Below are positions 21,854 to 31,932 of a stretch of DNA of 64,000 nucleotides, one piece after another (within the stretch, counting starts at the first letter, position 1; the number at the start of each line of letters is the position of its first letter). Origin of the DNA: Pseudomonas sp. W4I3 (GTDB lineage: Bacteria; Pseudomonadota; Gammaproteobacteria; Pseudomonadales; Pseudomonadaceae); NCBI RefSeq assembly GCF_030816195.1, contig NZ_JAUSXS010000001.1:1077501-1141500 (forward strand), in the 5' to 3' direction. The position numbers and the translations under genes are program-made. The notes beneath the pieces are model-generated. The model did no database searches. It saw only the letters and a list, made by a program, of their open reading frames with translations, and was not told where the DNA came from.

Positions 21854-23770
21854 TCAGATGCGGAAGCGCCCGACCAGGGTTTGCAGGTAAATGCCCAGGC
21901 GTGCCAGCTCTGCGCTGGACGCCGCCGTTTCTTCGCTGGCTGAAGAGGTTTGTTCGGAAACATCGCGCACATTTAACACGCTGCGGTTGATCTCTTCGGC
22001 CACCGCGCTTTGCTGCTCGGCGGCGGTGGCGATCTGCGAGTTCATCGCCTGGATGGTCGAAACGGTGCGTGTGATGTTCTCCAAGGCGCTGCCGGCACGG
22101 CGGGTCAGTTCGACACTGCTGTCGGTCAGGCCGCGGCTGTTGTCCATGATGGTCGCCACCTGCTGGGTGCCGGTTTGCAGGCCGACGATCAGCTCTTCGA
22201 TCTCTTCGGTGGACTTCTGTGTGCGCTGGGCCAGGCTGCGCACTTCGTCGGCCACCACGGCGAAGCCACGCCCGGCTTCACCGGCACGTGCTGCTTCAAT
22301 CGCCGCGTTCAGCGCCAGCAGGTTGGTTTGCTGGGCCACGGATTTGATCACGTCGAGCACGCTGCCGATCTTGTCGCTCTCGCGCTTCAGGTCGCCCATG
22401 GCGATGGTCGAGTTGCCGACTTCAGTGGCCAGGCGCTCGATCTGGGCGATGGCTTCACCGACCACCTTGTCGCCTTCACGGGCCTGCAGGTCAGCGGCTA
22501 CGGCGGCTTCCGAGGCTTCTTCGGCATTGCGCGCAACTTCCTGCACGGTGGCCGCCATCTCGTTCATGGCAGTGGCCACCTGGTCGGTTTCGATCTTCTG
22601 GCTGTTGACCCCGGCACTGGTCTGTTCGGTCACCGCCGACAACTGCTCGGCGGCGCTGGCGATTTGGGTGACACCGTCACTGATACCGCCGATCAACTCG
22701 CGCAGGCCCACGGTCATGCTTTGCATGGCGCGTTGCAGTTGGCCCAGTTCGTCCTGACGAGAGGATTCCAGGTTGTGGCTCAGGTCGCCTGAAGCCACGC
22801 GTTCGGCAACCTTGAGGGTTTGATTCAACGGAGTGACGATCTGGCGGGTGATTGCCCAGGCGGCGAAGATGCCAAAGGCGAGCGCCAACACGGTCGCCAG
22901 CAGTAACAGGTATTTGGCCTGAGCGGCATCGGCATCCCGCACGGCGGTCTGGGAGGTGGTGAGCTTATCGCTGCGGTCCAGCAGGATATCGCCCTGGGCC
23001 ATCATGATTTTCAAGGCTGCAGCACTGGCTACCTGCGAATCGCGGTACTGGCTGACGGCGGAGCGGTAGGCCTGCAGCGAAACGCCGGCCTCTTGCAGGT
23101 TGGCGAGGAATTGCGCAGGCAGTTGCCCTTCGAGTTCGCTGGCTTTCTTCAGCGCATTGTCGATGGCGTCGAGCGCGGGCTGCTCGGCTTCGACCTTGCC
23201 ACTGTAGGTGTAGCCGCGCACCTGGAAGCGCGCTTGCTGGATCAGCTTGCTCAGGTCGACCACGCTGTTGAACTGGCTGACGCTGTCGCCTTGCAACAGG
23301 GCCTTCTCGATCTCGTTGATTTTCAGGACGGCATTGTCAGCGGTATCGCCAAGCTTGCTGCGTGCGCCCTCACGCTTGAGGCCGGCCTGGACCATAGTGC
23401 CGAACGCCTTTTTATACTGGTTCAGGGCGTCCTGTTGTTGTTCCACCAGCGCCTTGTCGCCAGGCTGCTCGATCAGCTCGGCGGCGGTTTTCAGGCCGTT
23501 GTCCAACTGCGTGATCAAGCCATTGACCACATCGGTGCCTTGTTCGCCGCGACGCATTTCGAAGTCCAGGCGCGCCAGGCGCAGGTCCTTGGTCAACCCG
23601 TTGAGGCTGGAGATAAAGCCCAGCTTGTCGCCTCGCCCGATCACATCGCTCAGGCCGGTCCAGCCGGTGAACGTGATCAACAGCGTCAGGATCAACACCA
23701 AGCCAAAGCCTACGCTCAGCTTGCGGTTGACGCTCACATTCCCCAATTTTTCGGCCGACCAACGATACAT
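21854..23770 (-). CDS. Methyl-accepting chemotaxis protein with large helical periplasmic domain (copy B)
   Basis: A 638-residue chemoreceptor with the same plan: membrane helices near residues 19-40 and 287-308, about 246 periplasmic residues rich in helix-forming repeats, HAMP, and a conserved tip ([19 protein letters not shown]). GGGGAG stands eight bases before ATG 23770. The signalling halves of the two receptors are nearly the same, while the sensor halves have diverged, which points to duplication followed by change of ligand. It ends 134 bases upstream of copy A, so both may be on one transcript. Confidence 0.92.
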   Translation of the reverse strand: MYRWSAEKLGNVSVNRKLSVGFGLVLILTLLITFTGWTGLSDVIGRGDKLGFISSLNGLTKDLRLARLDFEMRRGEQGTDVVNGLITQLDNGLKTAAELIEQPGDKALVEQQQDALNQYKKAFGTMVQAGLKREGARSKLGDTADNAVLKINEIEKALLQGDSVSQFNSVVDLSKLIQQARFQVRGYTYSGKVEAEQPALDAIDNALKKASELEGQLPAQFLANLQEAGVSLQAYRSAVSQYRDSQVASAAALKIMMAQGDILLDRSDKLTTSQTAVRDADAAQAKYLLLLATVLALAFGIFAAWAITRQIVTPLNQTLKVAERVASGDLSHNLESSRQDELGQLQRAMQSMTVGLRELIGGISDGVTQIASAAEQLSAVTEQTSAGVNSQKIETDQVATAMNEMAATVQEVARNAEEASEAAVAADLQAREGDKVVGEAIAQIERLATEVGNSTIAMGDLKRESDKIGSVLDVIKSVAQQTNLLALNAAIEAARAGEAGRGFAVVADEVRSLAQRTQKSTEEIEELIVGLQTGTQQVATIMDNSRGLTDSSVELTRRAGSALENITRTVSTIQAMNSQIATAAEQQSAVAEEINRSVLNVRDVSEQTSSASEETAASSAELARLGIYLQTLVGRFRI

Positions 23771-23854
23771 GCTGCAAACTCCCCTGGAACAAGGCTTGGA
23801 CTTATTCACAGGCTATCGGCATGAGTATCGGATTCTGTAGCCTCACCGCCCCAA

Positions 23855-24013
23855 TGTGGGAGGGGCGAGCCCTAATGCCAGTCAGTTAAGGCTTTTTGTA
23901 GGAGCGAGCTTGCTCGCGAAAAACTCAAAGCCACCGCGTTTATCCAGAATGAACGCGTTGCCTGGACGTTTTTCGCGAGCAAGCTCGCTCCTACAGTGAG
24001 CCCCTGCCACATT
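23855..24013. repeat. Nested REP: a GTAGGAGCGAGC pair inside a degenerate GTGGGAGGGG pair
   Basis: The outer left arm (TGTGGGAGGGGCGAGC) starts at 23855 and its degraded partner (GAGCCCCTGCCACA) ends near 24011. The inner, intact pair has arms from 23897 and up to 23995. The left junction CCCTAATGCCAGTCA recurs in the element at 37686. It lies between chemoreceptor B (start) and the rsmE stop. Confidence 0.85.
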
Positions 24014-24023
24014 GGGTATCGGG

Positions 24024-24731
24024 TTAGAACAGCCGTGCGAGCAGGGCAGTCACGGCGGTTTCAACCCGCAGGATGCGCGCGCCGAGCTGCACCGGCTGCA
24101 AGCCGGCCTTGGTCAGCAACTCGACTTCATAGGGAATCCAGCCACCTTCCGGCCCAATCGCCAGGGTCACCGGTTCATCCAGCCCGCGGGGGCAGGGCGG
24201 GTAGTCGCCGGGGTGGCCGATCAGGCCAAGCGTGCCCGCCGTCATGGCCGGCAGGCGATCCTCAACGAACGGCTTGAAGCGTTTCTCGATAATGATCTCG
24301 GGCAGTACCGTATCCCGCGCCTGTTCCAGGCCCAGGATCAGTTGCTCGCGGACCGCTTCCGGCTCGAGAAACGGTGTTTGCCAGAAGCTTTTTTCCACCC
24401 GATAACTGTTGACCAGCACCACCTTTGGCACACCCATGGCCGCGACGGTTTGCAGTACTCGGCGCAGCATTTTCGGGCGTGGCAACGCCAGCAGCAGGGT
24501 CAGCGGCAGTTTGCTCGGTGGCGGTTGGTCGAAGCTGACCTGCAGCTCGGCCTCGCTGGCGTGCAGGCGCAGCAACTGCGCATTGCCCATCAACCCACCC
24601 ATACGCCCGACGCGCAGGTTGTCACCCACCTCGGCGCGATGCACTTGCTGCATATGCACCAGGCGCCGATCACGCAGGACCACCCGGTCGGGCGCAATGA
24701 AATCGGCCTCTTCGAGCAGCAGCAGGTTCAC
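24024..24731 (-). CDS. rsmE: 16S rRNA (uracil-1498-N3)-methyltransferase RsmE
   Basis: A 235-residue SPOUT-class enzyme that methylates N3 of U1498 in the 30S decoding centre. The SAM knot is recognisable by LAIGPEGGW and [12 protein letters not shown] near the C-terminus, and the N-terminal PUA-like part is present. Its start overlaps the tatC stop by four bases, so it is the last gene of the ubi-his-tat run. Confidence 0.95.
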   Translation of the reverse strand: MNLLLLEEADFIAPDRVVLRDRRLVHMQQVHRAEVGDNLRVGRMGGLMGNAQLLRLHASEAELQVSFDQPPPSKLPLTLLLALPRPKMLRRVLQTVAAMGVPKVVLVNSYRVEKSFWQTPFLEPEAVREQLILGLEQARDTVLPEIIIEKRFKPFVEDRLPAMTAGTLGLIGHPGDYPPCPRGLDEPVTLAIGPEGGWIPYEVELLTKAGLQPVQLGARILRVETAVTALLARLF

Positions 24732-25519
24732 GACTGGGCCGCTGGCGGCTGATCGTCGTCGGCGGACGTGTCCTGCGGGTGTTCACCACGCTTGCTGATC
24801 AGGCCACTGAACAGGATGCCAACCTCGAACAGCATCCACATCGGCACGGCCAGCAGGGTCTGGGAGAAGATGTCCGGCGGGGTGAGGATCATGCCGACCA
24901 CGAAGCAACCGATGATCACGTACGGGCGGATCTTCTTCAGGTACTTCACGTCGACCACGCCGATCCACACCAGCAATACCACCGCCACCGGGATTTCGAA
25001 GGCCACGCCAAAGGCGAAGAACAGCGTCATCACGAAGTCGAGGTAGCTGGTGATGTCGGTCATCATTTCCACACCGGCCGGGGTGGCGGCGGCGAAGAAT
25101 TTGAAGATCAGTGGAAACACCAGGAAGTAGGCGAAGGCCATGCCGGTGTAGAACAGCAGGATGCTCGACACCAGCAACGGCACGGCGATGCGCTTTTCAT
25201 GCTTGTACAGCCCAGGCGCGATGAAGCCCCAGATCTGATGCAGGATCACCGGGATGGCCAGGAACAGCGAGACCATCATGGTCAACTTCAACGGTGTCAG
25301 GAAGGGCGACGACACGTCGGTGGCGATCATCGTTGCGCCCGCCGGCAGGTACTGGCGCAGCGGCGTCGAGACGAAGGTGTAGATCTGCTGGGTGAAGGCA
25401 AACAGCCCGGCAAAGATGATGAAGATCGCCGCTACGCAACGCAGCAGGCGGGTACGCAGCTCGGTGAGGTGCGAGACCAGCGGCATGTGCTGGTCGTTTT
25501 CCGGTTTATCAGCGCTCAT
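24728..25519 (-). CDS. tatC: Twin-arginine translocase subunit TatC
   Basis: A 263-residue inner-membrane protein with six helices that recognises twin-arginine signal peptides and, with TatB, forms the receptor for folded proteins. The N-terminal [16 protein letters not shown] motif with its conserved Glu is intact. [10 protein letters not shown] and [18 protein letters not shown] match the family. It overlaps tatB by four bases at its start and rsmE at its end. Confidence 0.97.
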   Translation of the reverse strand: MSADKPENDQHMPLVSHLTELRTRLLRCVAAIFIIFAGLFAFTQQIYTFVSTPLRQYLPAGATMIATDVSSPFLTPLKLTMMVSLFLAIPVILHQIWGFIAPGLYKHEKRIAVPLLVSSILLFYTGMAFAYFLVFPLIFKFFAAATPAGVEMMTDITSYLDFVMTLFFAFGVAFEIPVAVVLLVWIGVVDVKYLKKIRPYVIIGCFVVGMILTPPDIFSQTLLAVPMWMLFEVGILFSGLISKRGEHPQDTSADDDQPPAAQS

Positions 25520-25914
25520 GGGGCTCGCGGCGGCAATGTAGGGTCATGGGGCGCGGGCGACGCAACGGGCGTCGGCGCAGGCTCTGTCGGGGTGGGCGCA
25601 GCGGGGGCGACGGCGGCTGGCGCGATGCTGTTTTCGACCACAGGCTCCGCCGGTTTGGCGGGCTCCTGCACCGGCGACAGAATCTTGCGCGTTTCCTGCT
25701 CCAACGACAGGATATGTTCGTTGTGCAACTGACGACGGATCTCGTCGGCGCCGATTTCCCGTTCAACTTCCTGTTTGATCGCGTTGAAGCTGCGTTTCAG
25801 GCGCCCGATCCATAGGCCGGCCGTGCGTGCGGCACCGGGCAGGCGCTCCGGCCCTAGTACCAGCAGGGCCACGAGGCCGACAAGCAGCAGTTCAGAGAAG
25901 CTGATACCAAACAT
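25516..25914 (-). CDS. tatB: Twin-arginine translocase subunit TatB
   Basis: A 132-residue protein. The N-terminal helix [20 protein letters not shown] is followed by the GPERLP hinge and an amphipathic helix ([14 protein letters not shown]), the defining TatB layout. The C-terminal third is a Pro/Ala-rich tail of low complexity. It partners with TatC in signal peptide recognition. It is placed between tatA (10 bases upstream) and tatC (overlapping). Confidence 0.96.
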   Translation of the reverse strand: MFGISFSELLLVGLVALLVLGPERLPGAARTAGLWIGRLKRSFNAIKQEVEREIGADEIRRQLHNEHILSLEQETRKILSPVQEPAKPAEPVVENSIAPAAVAPAAPTPTEPAPTPVASPAPHDPTLPPRAP

Positions 25915-25924
25915 TAGTCAGTGC

Positions 25925-26203
25925 TCACGAGTCTTTGCGGGTCGGCTCTTGGACTTTTTCAGCCTGCACGTCGAAGGTGCGACGCTCGGTGATCGGCTGG
26001 GTGGCCTGAGGGTGCACAGGCTGGGCCGGCGGGACCGGGTTCACAACCGGGTCTGCAGGTTTTTCGTCATCGTTCATGGCCTTGCGAAAGCCCTTGATCG
26101 ACTCGCCAACGTCAGTGCCCAGGTTTTTCAGTTTTTTGGTGCCGAACACCAATACCACGACCACCAGAATGACGATCCAGTGTTTCCAGTCAAAAATGCC
26201 CAT
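25925..26203 (-). CDS. tatA: Twin-arginine translocase subunit TatA
   Basis: A 92-residue protein whose oligomers form the transport pore. The membrane helix [15 protein letters not shown] and the [10 protein letters not shown] hinge with the amphipathic helix [11 protein letters not shown] are present, followed by a proline-rich tail. First gene of the tatABC block, 25 bases after hisE. The hisIE-tatABC linkage is common in Pseudomonas. Confidence 0.96.
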   Translation of the reverse strand: MGIFDWKHWIVILVVVVLVFGTKKLKNLGTDVGESIKGFRKAMNDDEKPADPVVNPVPPAQPVHPQATQPITERRTFDVQAEKVQEPTRKDS

Positions 26204-26228
26204 GCTGTATATCCTCAGTCAAAGTTGT

Positions 26229-26561
26229 TCAGGCGGACGGGCGCGAGGCCTTCTCGGCGTGCCCGGACAGGCCGAAGCGACGGTCCAGCTCATCCAGCAC
26301 GGCCTGTGGGTGCTGCCCCAGCTGGGCGAGCATCACCAGGCTATGGAACCACAAGTCGGCGGTCTCATAGATGACATCGCTGCAATCACCGCTGATCTGC
26401 GCATCCTTGGCGGCAATGATCGTCTCGACGGATTCTTCGCCGAGCTTTTCCAGAATCTTGTTCAGGCCCTTGTGATACAGGCTGGCGACGTAAGAGCTGT
26501 CGGCGTCCGCGCCTTTGCGCTCTTCCAGCACCTGGGCCACACGGTTGAGGGTATCGCTCAT
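26229..26561 (-). CDS. hisE: Phosphoribosyl-ATP diphosphatase HisE
   Basis: A 110-residue enzyme of histidine synthesis that hydrolyses phosphoribosyl-ATP to the AMP form. The MazG-like helical fold is visible in [19 protein letters not shown] and [16 protein letters not shown], with the metal-binding acidic residues. ATG 26561 is preceded by AGGA; upstream in-frame codons would lengthen it abnormally. It follows hisI by two bases. Confidence 0.96.
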   Translation of the reverse strand: MSDTLNRVAQVLEERKGADADSSYVASLYHKGLNKILEKLGEESVETIIAAKDAQISGDCSDVIYETADLWFHSLVMLAQLGQHPQAVLDELDRRFGLSGHAEKASRPSA

Positions 26562-26563
26562 GT

Positions 26564-26956
26564 TCAATGTCCTGCCGAATAGATGGCGTGCGGGTCTTTG
26601 AGCACCGGTTCCACCACCTTCCATTCGCCGTTCTCGAACACGCGATAGAAGCAACTGTGACGGCCGGTGTGGCAGGCAATGCCGCCGATCTGTTCGACCT
26701 TGAGGATCACCACGTCGGCATCGCAGTCCAGGCGCAACTCATGCAGTGTTTGCACATGCCCGGATTCTTCGCCCTTGCGCCACAGTTTGCCACGCGAACG
26801 TGACCAATAGATGGCGCGCTGCTCAGCGGCGGTAAGGCTCAGGGCCTCGCGGTTCATCCAGGCCATCATCAGCACGCGCCCGGTCTTGTAGTCCTGGGCA
26901 ATGGCCGGCACCAGGCCGTCACTGTCCCACTTGATCTCGTCCAGCCAGTCTTTCAT
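26564..26956 (-). CDS. hisI: Phosphoribosyl-AMP cyclohydrolase HisI
   Basis: A 130-residue zinc enzyme that opens the purine ring of phosphoribosyl-AMP, the step after HisE. Conserved parts are [26 protein letters not shown] and the metal region CDADVV plus [14 protein letters not shown] 26956 has GGAG six bases upstream; a TTG at 26971 is the alternative. In many bacteria HisI and HisE are fused; here they are separate adjacent genes. Confidence 0.96.
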   Translation of the reverse strand: MKDWLDEIKWDSDGLVPAIAQDYKTGRVLMMAWMNREALSLTAAEQRAIYWSRSRGKLWRKGEESGHVQTLHELRLDCDADVVILKVEQIGGIACHTGRHSCFYRVFENGEWKVVEPVLKDPHAIYSAGH

Positions 26957-26995
26957 GTTCGGCTCCGGCAATTTGCGACAGTGTAACCGGATGGG

Positions 26996-28600
26996 TTATC
27001 GACGCACGATCAGATAAACGCCCACGGCGACCATGATACCGGCCGGCCAGTGGCCCAGTTGGTTCAACGGTCCGCCAATCGCCAGCATCACCCCACCCAT
27101 CAGATGCGCGGCACCGAGCAGGCGCAGGAACCAATCGTCCTTGCGCTTGCGCCATGGCGGCTCAGGATCCTTGGCGTGAGGCTGGGACATGCGCTCCAGC
27201 AGGTCGCGGGTCATATTGGCCAGGTGCGGCAGCTGTTCCATCTGGCTGTGCAGGTTGCCTAGCACGGTTTTCGGGCTCATCCGCTCACGCATCCAGCGCT
27301 CCAGGAACGGCTGCGCGGTGTTCCACAGGTCGAGGTCCGGGTACAGCTGGCGGCCCAGCCCTTCGATGTTGAGCAAGGTTTTTTGCAGCAGCACCAGCTG
27401 CGGCTGCACTTCCATATTGAAGCGGCGCGCGGTCTGGAACAGACGCATCAGCACCTGACCGAAGGAAATATCTTTTAACGGTTTTTCAAAGATCGGCTCG
27501 CACACGGTGCGGATCGCCGCTTCGAATTCATTGAGCTTGGTTTCTGCCGGCACCCAGCCCGAGTCGATGTGCAACTGCGCCACGCGGCGGTAGTCACGCT
27601 TGAAAAAGGCGAACAGGTTGCGTGCCAGGTAGTCCTGGTCCTCTGGCGTGAGGCTGCCGACGATGCCACAGTCGATCGCAATGTACTGCGGGCTCCACGG
27701 GTTGACGGTGCTGACGAAGATGTTGCCCGGGTGCATGTCGGCGTGGAAGAAACTGTCGCGAAACACCTGGGTGAAGAAGATTTCCACGCCGCGTTCGGCC
27801 AGCATCTTCATGTCGGTACGCTGGTCGGCGAGGGTCGCAAGGTCGGTGACTTGCACGCCGTAGATGCGCTCCATCACCAGCACTTTGGGGCGGCACCAGT
27901 CCCAATACACTTGCGGCACGTACAGCAATTGCGAGCCTTCGAAGTTGCGGCGCAACTGGCTGGCATTGGCGGCTTCGCGCAGCAGGTCGAGTTCGTCGTA
28001 GATGGTTTTTTCGTAGTCGGCCACCACATCCACCGGATGCAGCAGGCGCGCATCGGCGGAGAAACGCTCGGCGGCGCGGGCGAGAATGAACAGCCACGCC
28101 AAGTCCTGGCCGATGATCGGCTTAAGGCCCGGCCGGATGACTTTCACCACCACTTCTTCGCCGCTCTTGAGCTGCGCGGCATGCACCTGCGCGACCGAGG
28201 CCGAAGCCAGCGGCTCGACATCGAAGCGGCTGAACACCTCGCTGATCTTCTTGCCCAGCTGTTCCTCGATCAGCTTCATCGACAGCTGCGAATCGAACGG
28301 CGGTACGCGGTCTTGCAGCAGCATCAGCTCATCGGCGATGTCTTCGGGCAGCAGGTCGCGGCGCGTCGACAGGATCTGCCCGAACTTGATAAAGATCGGT
28401 CCCAGGTCCTGCAAGGCCAGGCGCAGGCAGGCGCCGCGGCTCAGCGCAAGCTTCTTGCGCGGCAACCAGCGCCACGGCAGCACGTAGCGCACCGCCAGCA
28501 GGAACCATGGCAGGGGCAGGGCGAACAGCAGGTCATCGAGGCGGTAGCGGATTACGACGCGCTGGATACGAAACAAACGGCGGACGGCGAGCAGCTTCAT
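26996..28600 (-). CDS. ubiB: UbiB, ubiquinone biosynthesis ATPase/kinase-like protein
   Basis: A 534-residue atypical kinase (ABC1/ADCK/UbiB family) needed for ubiquinone synthesis. The family-specific KxGQ motif is [11 protein letters not shown] near residue 71, followed by the nucleotide-binding lysine region VVVKVIRPG and catalytic parts [12 protein letters not shown] and IDCGIVG. Two C-terminal hydrophobic segments probably anchor it in the inner membrane. Start overlaps the ubiJ stop. Confidence 0.96.
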   Translation of the reverse strand: MKLLAVRRLFRIQRVVIRYRLDDLLFALPLPWFLLAVRYVLPWRWLPRKKLALSRGACLRLALQDLGPIFIKFGQILSTRRDLLPEDIADELMLLQDRVPPFDSQLSMKLIEEQLGKKISEVFSRFDVEPLASASVAQVHAAQLKSGEEVVVKVIRPGLKPIIGQDLAWLFILARAAERFSADARLLHPVDVVADYEKTIYDELDLLREAANASQLRRNFEGSQLLYVPQVYWDWCRPKVLVMERIYGVQVTDLATLADQRTDMKMLAERGVEIFFTQVFRDSFFHADMHPGNIFVSTVNPWSPQYIAIDCGIVGSLTPEDQDYLARNLFAFFKRDYRRVAQLHIDSGWVPAETKLNEFEAAIRTVCEPIFEKPLKDISFGQVLMRLFQTARRFNMEVQPQLVLLQKTLLNIEGLGRQLYPDLDLWNTAQPFLERWMRERMSPKTVLGNLHSQMEQLPHLANMTRDLLERMSQPHAKDPEPPWRKRKDDWFLRLLGAAHLMGGVMLAIGGPLNQLGHWPAGIMVAVGVYLIVRR

Positions 28601-29220
28601 GCGTTATCGCTTGGCTCAAGGGAACGGCTCAGGCGCTCGAAGCGGGCCTCGAGACGTTCCAGGTCGATTTTGGCCTTGTCGAGCTCACGAAAGCGCGCTT
28701 GCGCTTCGCGTTGCCCGACCAGGGTGCGCGATTCTTCGCTCAGGTATTCGGCGAGGTTCTGGTTGAGGCTGGCGAACCCTTGCTGGTACCAGCGCGAGCG
28801 GCTGCGCAGGTGGCCGCCGATCAACTGAGTGGCGACGGGGCCGATCCAGCGTGACAGTTCGTATTCCCAGTCCAGTTCCAGGTCCTGCAGCACGGCGGCC
28901 AGGTCCATCAGCACCGCGCTGTCGCCTTCCAGCGCCACTTCGGGGCTGTGCAGGATAGCGGTCTTGTTGCGGCTCAGCGCCAGGTGCAACAGGCTGGACG
29001 CTGGCGCACGCAGGGTGCAGTCGGCCTCGGCGGCCCATTGCGTGGCGAGCAGCAGGCCTTCATCGCTGGGCAGGATAAACAGCTGCAAGGCAGGGCTGCG
29101 GCAATCGACGGCGATGACTTTGCCGCTCAGGTGCGCAAGCCGCGCCAGGGCGGTGCTGTCCAGGCGCAGAACACGGTTGAGGCCGTGTTCGACGCTTGCG
29201 AGAAGGCCGGCGAGCAGCAT
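28597..29220 (-). CDS. ubiJ: UbiJ, ubiquinone biosynthesis accessory factor (SCP2 domain)
   Basis: A 207-residue protein. The first 130 residues fit an SCP2 sterol-carrier-like domain, which is thought to present polyprenyl intermediates to the Ubi enzymes. The C-terminal 40 residues form a charged helix likely to be a coiled coil. It shares one base with the ubiE stop (TGATG) and four with ubiB, so the three genes are translationally linked. Confidence 0.92.
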   Translation of the reverse strand: MLLAGLLASVEHGLNRVLRLDSTALARLAHLSGKVIAVDCRSPALQLFILPSDEGLLLATQWAAEADCTLRAPASSLLHLALSRNKTAILHSPEVALEGDSAVLMDLAAVLQDLELDWEYELSRWIGPVATQLIGGHLRSRSRWYQQGFASLNQNLAEYLSEESRTLVGQREAQARFRELDKAKIDLERLEARFERLSRSLEPSDNA

Positions 29221-29991
29221 CAGGGTTTGATGCCGCGGTGCAGGGCCACGATGCCAGAAGTCATGTTGTGGTAAGTCACGCGGTCGAAACCGGCTTCCAC
29301 CATCATCGACTTCAGGGTTTCCTGGTCGGGGTGCATGCGGATCGATTCGGCCAGGTAGCGGTAGCTCTCGGCGTCATTGGTGATCAGCTTGCCCATCAAC
29401 GGCATGAAGGCGAACGAGTAGGTGTCGTACACCTTGGACATCAGCGCGTTGGTCGGCTTGGAAAATTTCCAGCACCAGCAGGCGGCCACCCGGCTTGAGC
29501 ACGCGCAGCATCGAGCGGATGGCGTCTTCCTTGTGGGTGACGTTGCGCAGGCCGAAGGCGATGGTCACGCAATCGAAGTGGTTGTCCGGGAACGGCAGCT
29601 TTTCAGCGTCGGCCTGGACGAATTCGATATTGCCGGCCACGCCCTTGTCGAGCAGGCGATCACGACCCACCTTGAGCATCGAGCCGTTGATGTCGGCCAA
29701 TACCACCTGGCCGGTCGGGCCCACCAGCTTGGAAAACTTGGCCGCCAGATCGCCCGTGCCGCCGGCGATGTCCAGCACGCGATTGCCGGTGCGTACGCCC
29801 GACAGTTCGATGGTGAAACGCTTCCACAGGCGGTGCATGCCGCCGGAAAGCACATCGTTCATCAAGTCGTACTTGGCGGCTACGGAGTGGAACACCTCAG
29901 CGACTTTTTCCGCTTTCTGGCTTTCCGGGACGTTCTTGAAGCCGAAGTGAGTGGTGGGTTCGGCATCGCTGCCTTTGCGCTGATCAGTCAT
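29220..29991 (-). pseudogene. ubiE: Ubiquinone/menaquinone C-methyltransferase UbiE, frame broken by one extra base
   Basis: A class I SAM methyltransferase for the C2 methylation of the quinone ring. The SAM motif [11 protein letters not shown] and the later motif [12 protein letters not shown] are normal. Reading from ATG 29991, the frame stays right to LLVLEI, then runs into nonsense and stops at 29374. The true C-terminus ([18 protein letters not shown] to LHRGIKP) is in the neighbouring frame, 29220-29480. Deleting one base of the A/T run at 29462-29468 restores the standard 256 residues. The gene is normally important for respiration, so an intact copy in the organism is likely and sequence error is plausible. 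Confidence 0.92.
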
Positions 29992-30135
29992 ATCGCTGTC
30001 ACCAAAAGAGAATGCGGGACATGATAATCCCCAAGGCCTGCTTTGTCTTGGCAAGGCTGAAGGTAAGATAGGTGCTTATCGAGACCTTTTGCCGCATGGA
30101 AGGTTTCCAGGCCTTTATAAAGAGGAGTCATTGCA

Positions 30136-30411
30136 ATGGCCCGTATAACCGTTGAGCGCGAACATTCCCTGGGTAAAGAACGCGCACGGGCGAAGGCCGA
30201 GACGCTGGCGCTGAAACTCAAGGACAAATATGGCGTGGAGTCGTCATGGGCCGGCGATACCTTGAAGCTCAAGCGATCGGGCGTCAAAGGCACTGTTCTG
30301 GTCGAGGATGACTTATTGCGTATCGACGTGGAACTGGGCCTGTTGATGTCAGCCATGAGCGGTACCCTCAAATCCGAAATCGAAAAGGCGCTGGACAAGG
30401 CGCTGGCCTGA
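30136..30411 (+). CDS. Small polyhydroxyalkanoic acid system protein (PHA granule-region family)
   Basis: A 91-residue protein that begins MARITVEREHSLGKERARAKAE and ends in a helical LKSEIEKALDKAL. It matches the short protein family found beside pha genes in Pseudomonas (Pfam PHA_gran_rgn as I recall). No enzymatic motif is seen and its role is unknown. It is transcribed away from ubiE and toward phaI, with GAGGAG before its ATG. Confidence 0.85.
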   Translation: MARITVEREHSLGKERARAKAETLALKLKDKYGVESSWAGDTLKLKRSGVKGTVLVEDDLLRIDVELGLLMSAMSGTLKSEIEKALDKALA

Positions 30412-30417
30412 TTCGAA

Positions 30418-30432
30418 GGCACTTAGGGTGCC
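30418..30432 (+). promoter_or_regulatory. Inverted repeat GGCAC-N5-GTGCC upstream of phaI
   Basis: A five-base inverted repeat seven bases after the preceding stop, followed by a T-rich run at 30440-30446. It may be a weak terminator of the small gene, or an operator for the TetR-type regulator PhaD, which is known to act on the phaI promoter in Pseudomonas. The sequence alone does not decide. Confidence 0.35.
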
Positions 30433-30515
30433 GATTCTAATTTTTCTCCCTACTTTGTGCCCAAGCCCCCCACTCCGGAGGGCGGTTCCTCCACCCTTTC
30501 TGCGTGAGGTGCACC

Positions 30516-30938
30516 ATGGCCAAAGTTATTCTGAAGAAAAAAATCGACGCGCAAACCACTGCTCTGAGCGAAGTTAAAAGCTATGCCCGCAAGATCTGGC
30601 TGGCGGGTCTTGGTGCCTACGCCAAGGTCGGCAACGAGGGTGGCGAATACTTCAAAGAGCTGGTTAAGAGCGGACAAGATGTTGAAAGTAAAAGCAAAAA
30701 AGTTGTCGTTGAACAACTTGATGCCGCCAACAGTCAGATTGACCAAGTAAAGCGTAACGTCTCCGGCGTCAGTCGCGTGGTTGAAGTTCAACTGGATAAA
30801 GTTGAAAAAGCTTTTGACACACGTGTTGCAAGTGCCTTGAATCGAATCGGCATTGCGTCTAAACATGACGTGGAGACACTCTCTGCTAAGCTCGAAGAGC
30901 TGACGGCATTGCTCGAACGTGTCGCGCGTAAACCCTAA
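30516..30938 (+). CDS. phaI: Phasin PhaI
   Basis: A 140-residue phasin that coats PHA granules. The hydrophobic/amphipathic stretch VKSYARKIWLAGLGAYAKVG near residue 25 is shared with PhaF, and the rest is amphipathic helix with a C-terminal leucine-rich segment (LSAKLEELTALLERV) suited to oligomerisation. ATG 30516 follows GTGAGG. phaF starts 12 bases downstream, so the two are one operon. Confidence 0.94.
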   Translation: MAKVILKKKIDAQTTALSEVKSYARKIWLAGLGAYAKVGNEGGEYFKELVKSGQDVESKSKKVVVEQLDAANSQIDQVKRNVSGVSRVVEVQLDKVEKAFDTRVASALNRIGIASKHDVETLSAKLEELTALLERVARKP

Positions 30939-30950
30939 GGAGACATCGGG

Positions 30951-31850
30951 ATGGCTGTTAAAAAAACTACTCAGAAAGAAGGCAGCTCGTGGGTCGGGGA
31001 AGTTGAAAAATACTCCCGAAAGATCTGGCTTGCTGGTTTAGGCGTGTACTCGAAGGTTAGCAGTGACGGCGGCAAATACTTCGAGACTCTGGTCAAGGAC
31101 GGCGAGAAAGCCGAGAAACTGACCAAGAGCACCGTTGGTAAAAAAGTTGATGCCGCCAAGGCGAGCGCAGGTTCGGCCAAGTCGAGCATTTCCGACACGT
31201 GGAACAAGTTGGAAGAAACATTCGACAAGCGCCTCAACAGTGCTATCTCGCGACTGGGCGTGCCGAGCAAGGCTGAACTGAAAACCCTGCACAGCAAGGT
31301 CGACACCCTGACCAAGCAAATCGAAAAACTGACCGGCGCCAAAGTGGCTCCCGCGAAGGTTGCGGTGGCTAAGCCTGCTGCAAAAGCAGCAGCCAAGCCG
31401 GCCGCTAAAACGGCTGCAGCCAAACCCGTTGCTAAAGCGGCTGCCAAGCCCTTGGTTAAAGCTGCGGCCAAACCTGCGGTCAAGGCTCCCGCCAAAGCCG
31501 CTGCTAAACCTGCTGCCAAGCCTGCGGCGAAAACCGCAGCTGCCAAGCCAGCCGCCAAGCCAGCCGCAAAACCCGTAGCCGCCAAAGCTGCCGCTAAACC
31601 CGCAGTTAAGGCCGCCGCTAAACCTACTGCTAAGCCTGCAGCTGCTAAACCCGCAGCCAAACCTGCCGCCGCCAAACCTGCGGCAAAACCCGCAGCGAAG
31701 AAGCCAGCAGTCGCGAAAAAACCAGCGGCAGCCAAGCCTGCTGCTGCGGCGACCACCGCTTCCACAGCCAACTCAGTGTCCGCACCGACCCCTGCCGCTG
31801 TGACCCCGACTGCCACGTCGACGCCGCCGACGCCATCCAGTCAGTCCTGA
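30951..31850 (+). CDS. phaF: Phasin PhaF with histone-like C-terminal domain
   Basis: A 299-residue granule protein. Residues 1 to about 125 are a phasin domain with KYSRKIWLAGLGVYSKV and a leucine-rich helix. From about 135 to 265 the chain is made of repeated Ala-Lys-Pro units (AAKPAAKP type), resembling histone H1 and known to bind DNA in PhaF homologues, so granules can be tied to the nucleoid and shared at division. A strong terminator follows the stop. Confidence 0.95.
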   Translation: MAVKKTTQKEGSSWVGEVEKYSRKIWLAGLGVYSKVSSDGGKYFETLVKDGEKAEKLTKSTVGKKVDAAKASAGSAKSSISDTWNKLEETFDKRLNSAISRLGVPSKAELKTLHSKVDTLTKQIEKLTGAKVAPAKVAVAKPAAKAAAKPAAKTAAAKPVAKAAAKPLVKAAAKPAVKAPAKAAAKPAAKPAAKTAAAKPAAKPAAKPVAAKAAAKPAVKAAAKPTAKPAAAKPAAKPAAAKPAAKPAAKKPAVAKKPAAAKPAAAATTASTANSVSAPTPAAVTPTATSTPPTPSSQS

Positions 31851-31865
31851 GTTTTTCCAGGACAC

Positions 31866-31901
31866 AAAAAATGCCCGGCCTGCGAAGGTCGGGCATTTTT
31901 T
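31866..31901 (+). terminator. Intrinsic terminator after phaF
   Basis: A near-perfect 15-base-pair stem (AAAAAATGCCCG.CC with its complement) with a six-base loop and terminal T run. Its symmetric A and T runs would also stop phaD transcription from the other side. Confidence 0.92.
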
Positions 31902-31932
31902 ATGGCGCAGCAGCCATAGATCGCTCCCCTGT

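Noticed and set aside
31400..31730. Repeat tract in phaF as a possible mobile or CRISPR-like repeat
   Set aside because: The repetition is in codons for Ala-Lys-Pro, is in frame and irregular in length, and fits the histone-like domain.
30971..31816. Ala/Gly/Leu-rich hydrophobic frame on the minus strand at phaF
   Set aside because: It is the antisense reading of the Ala-Lys-Pro repeats of PhaF and has no independent support.
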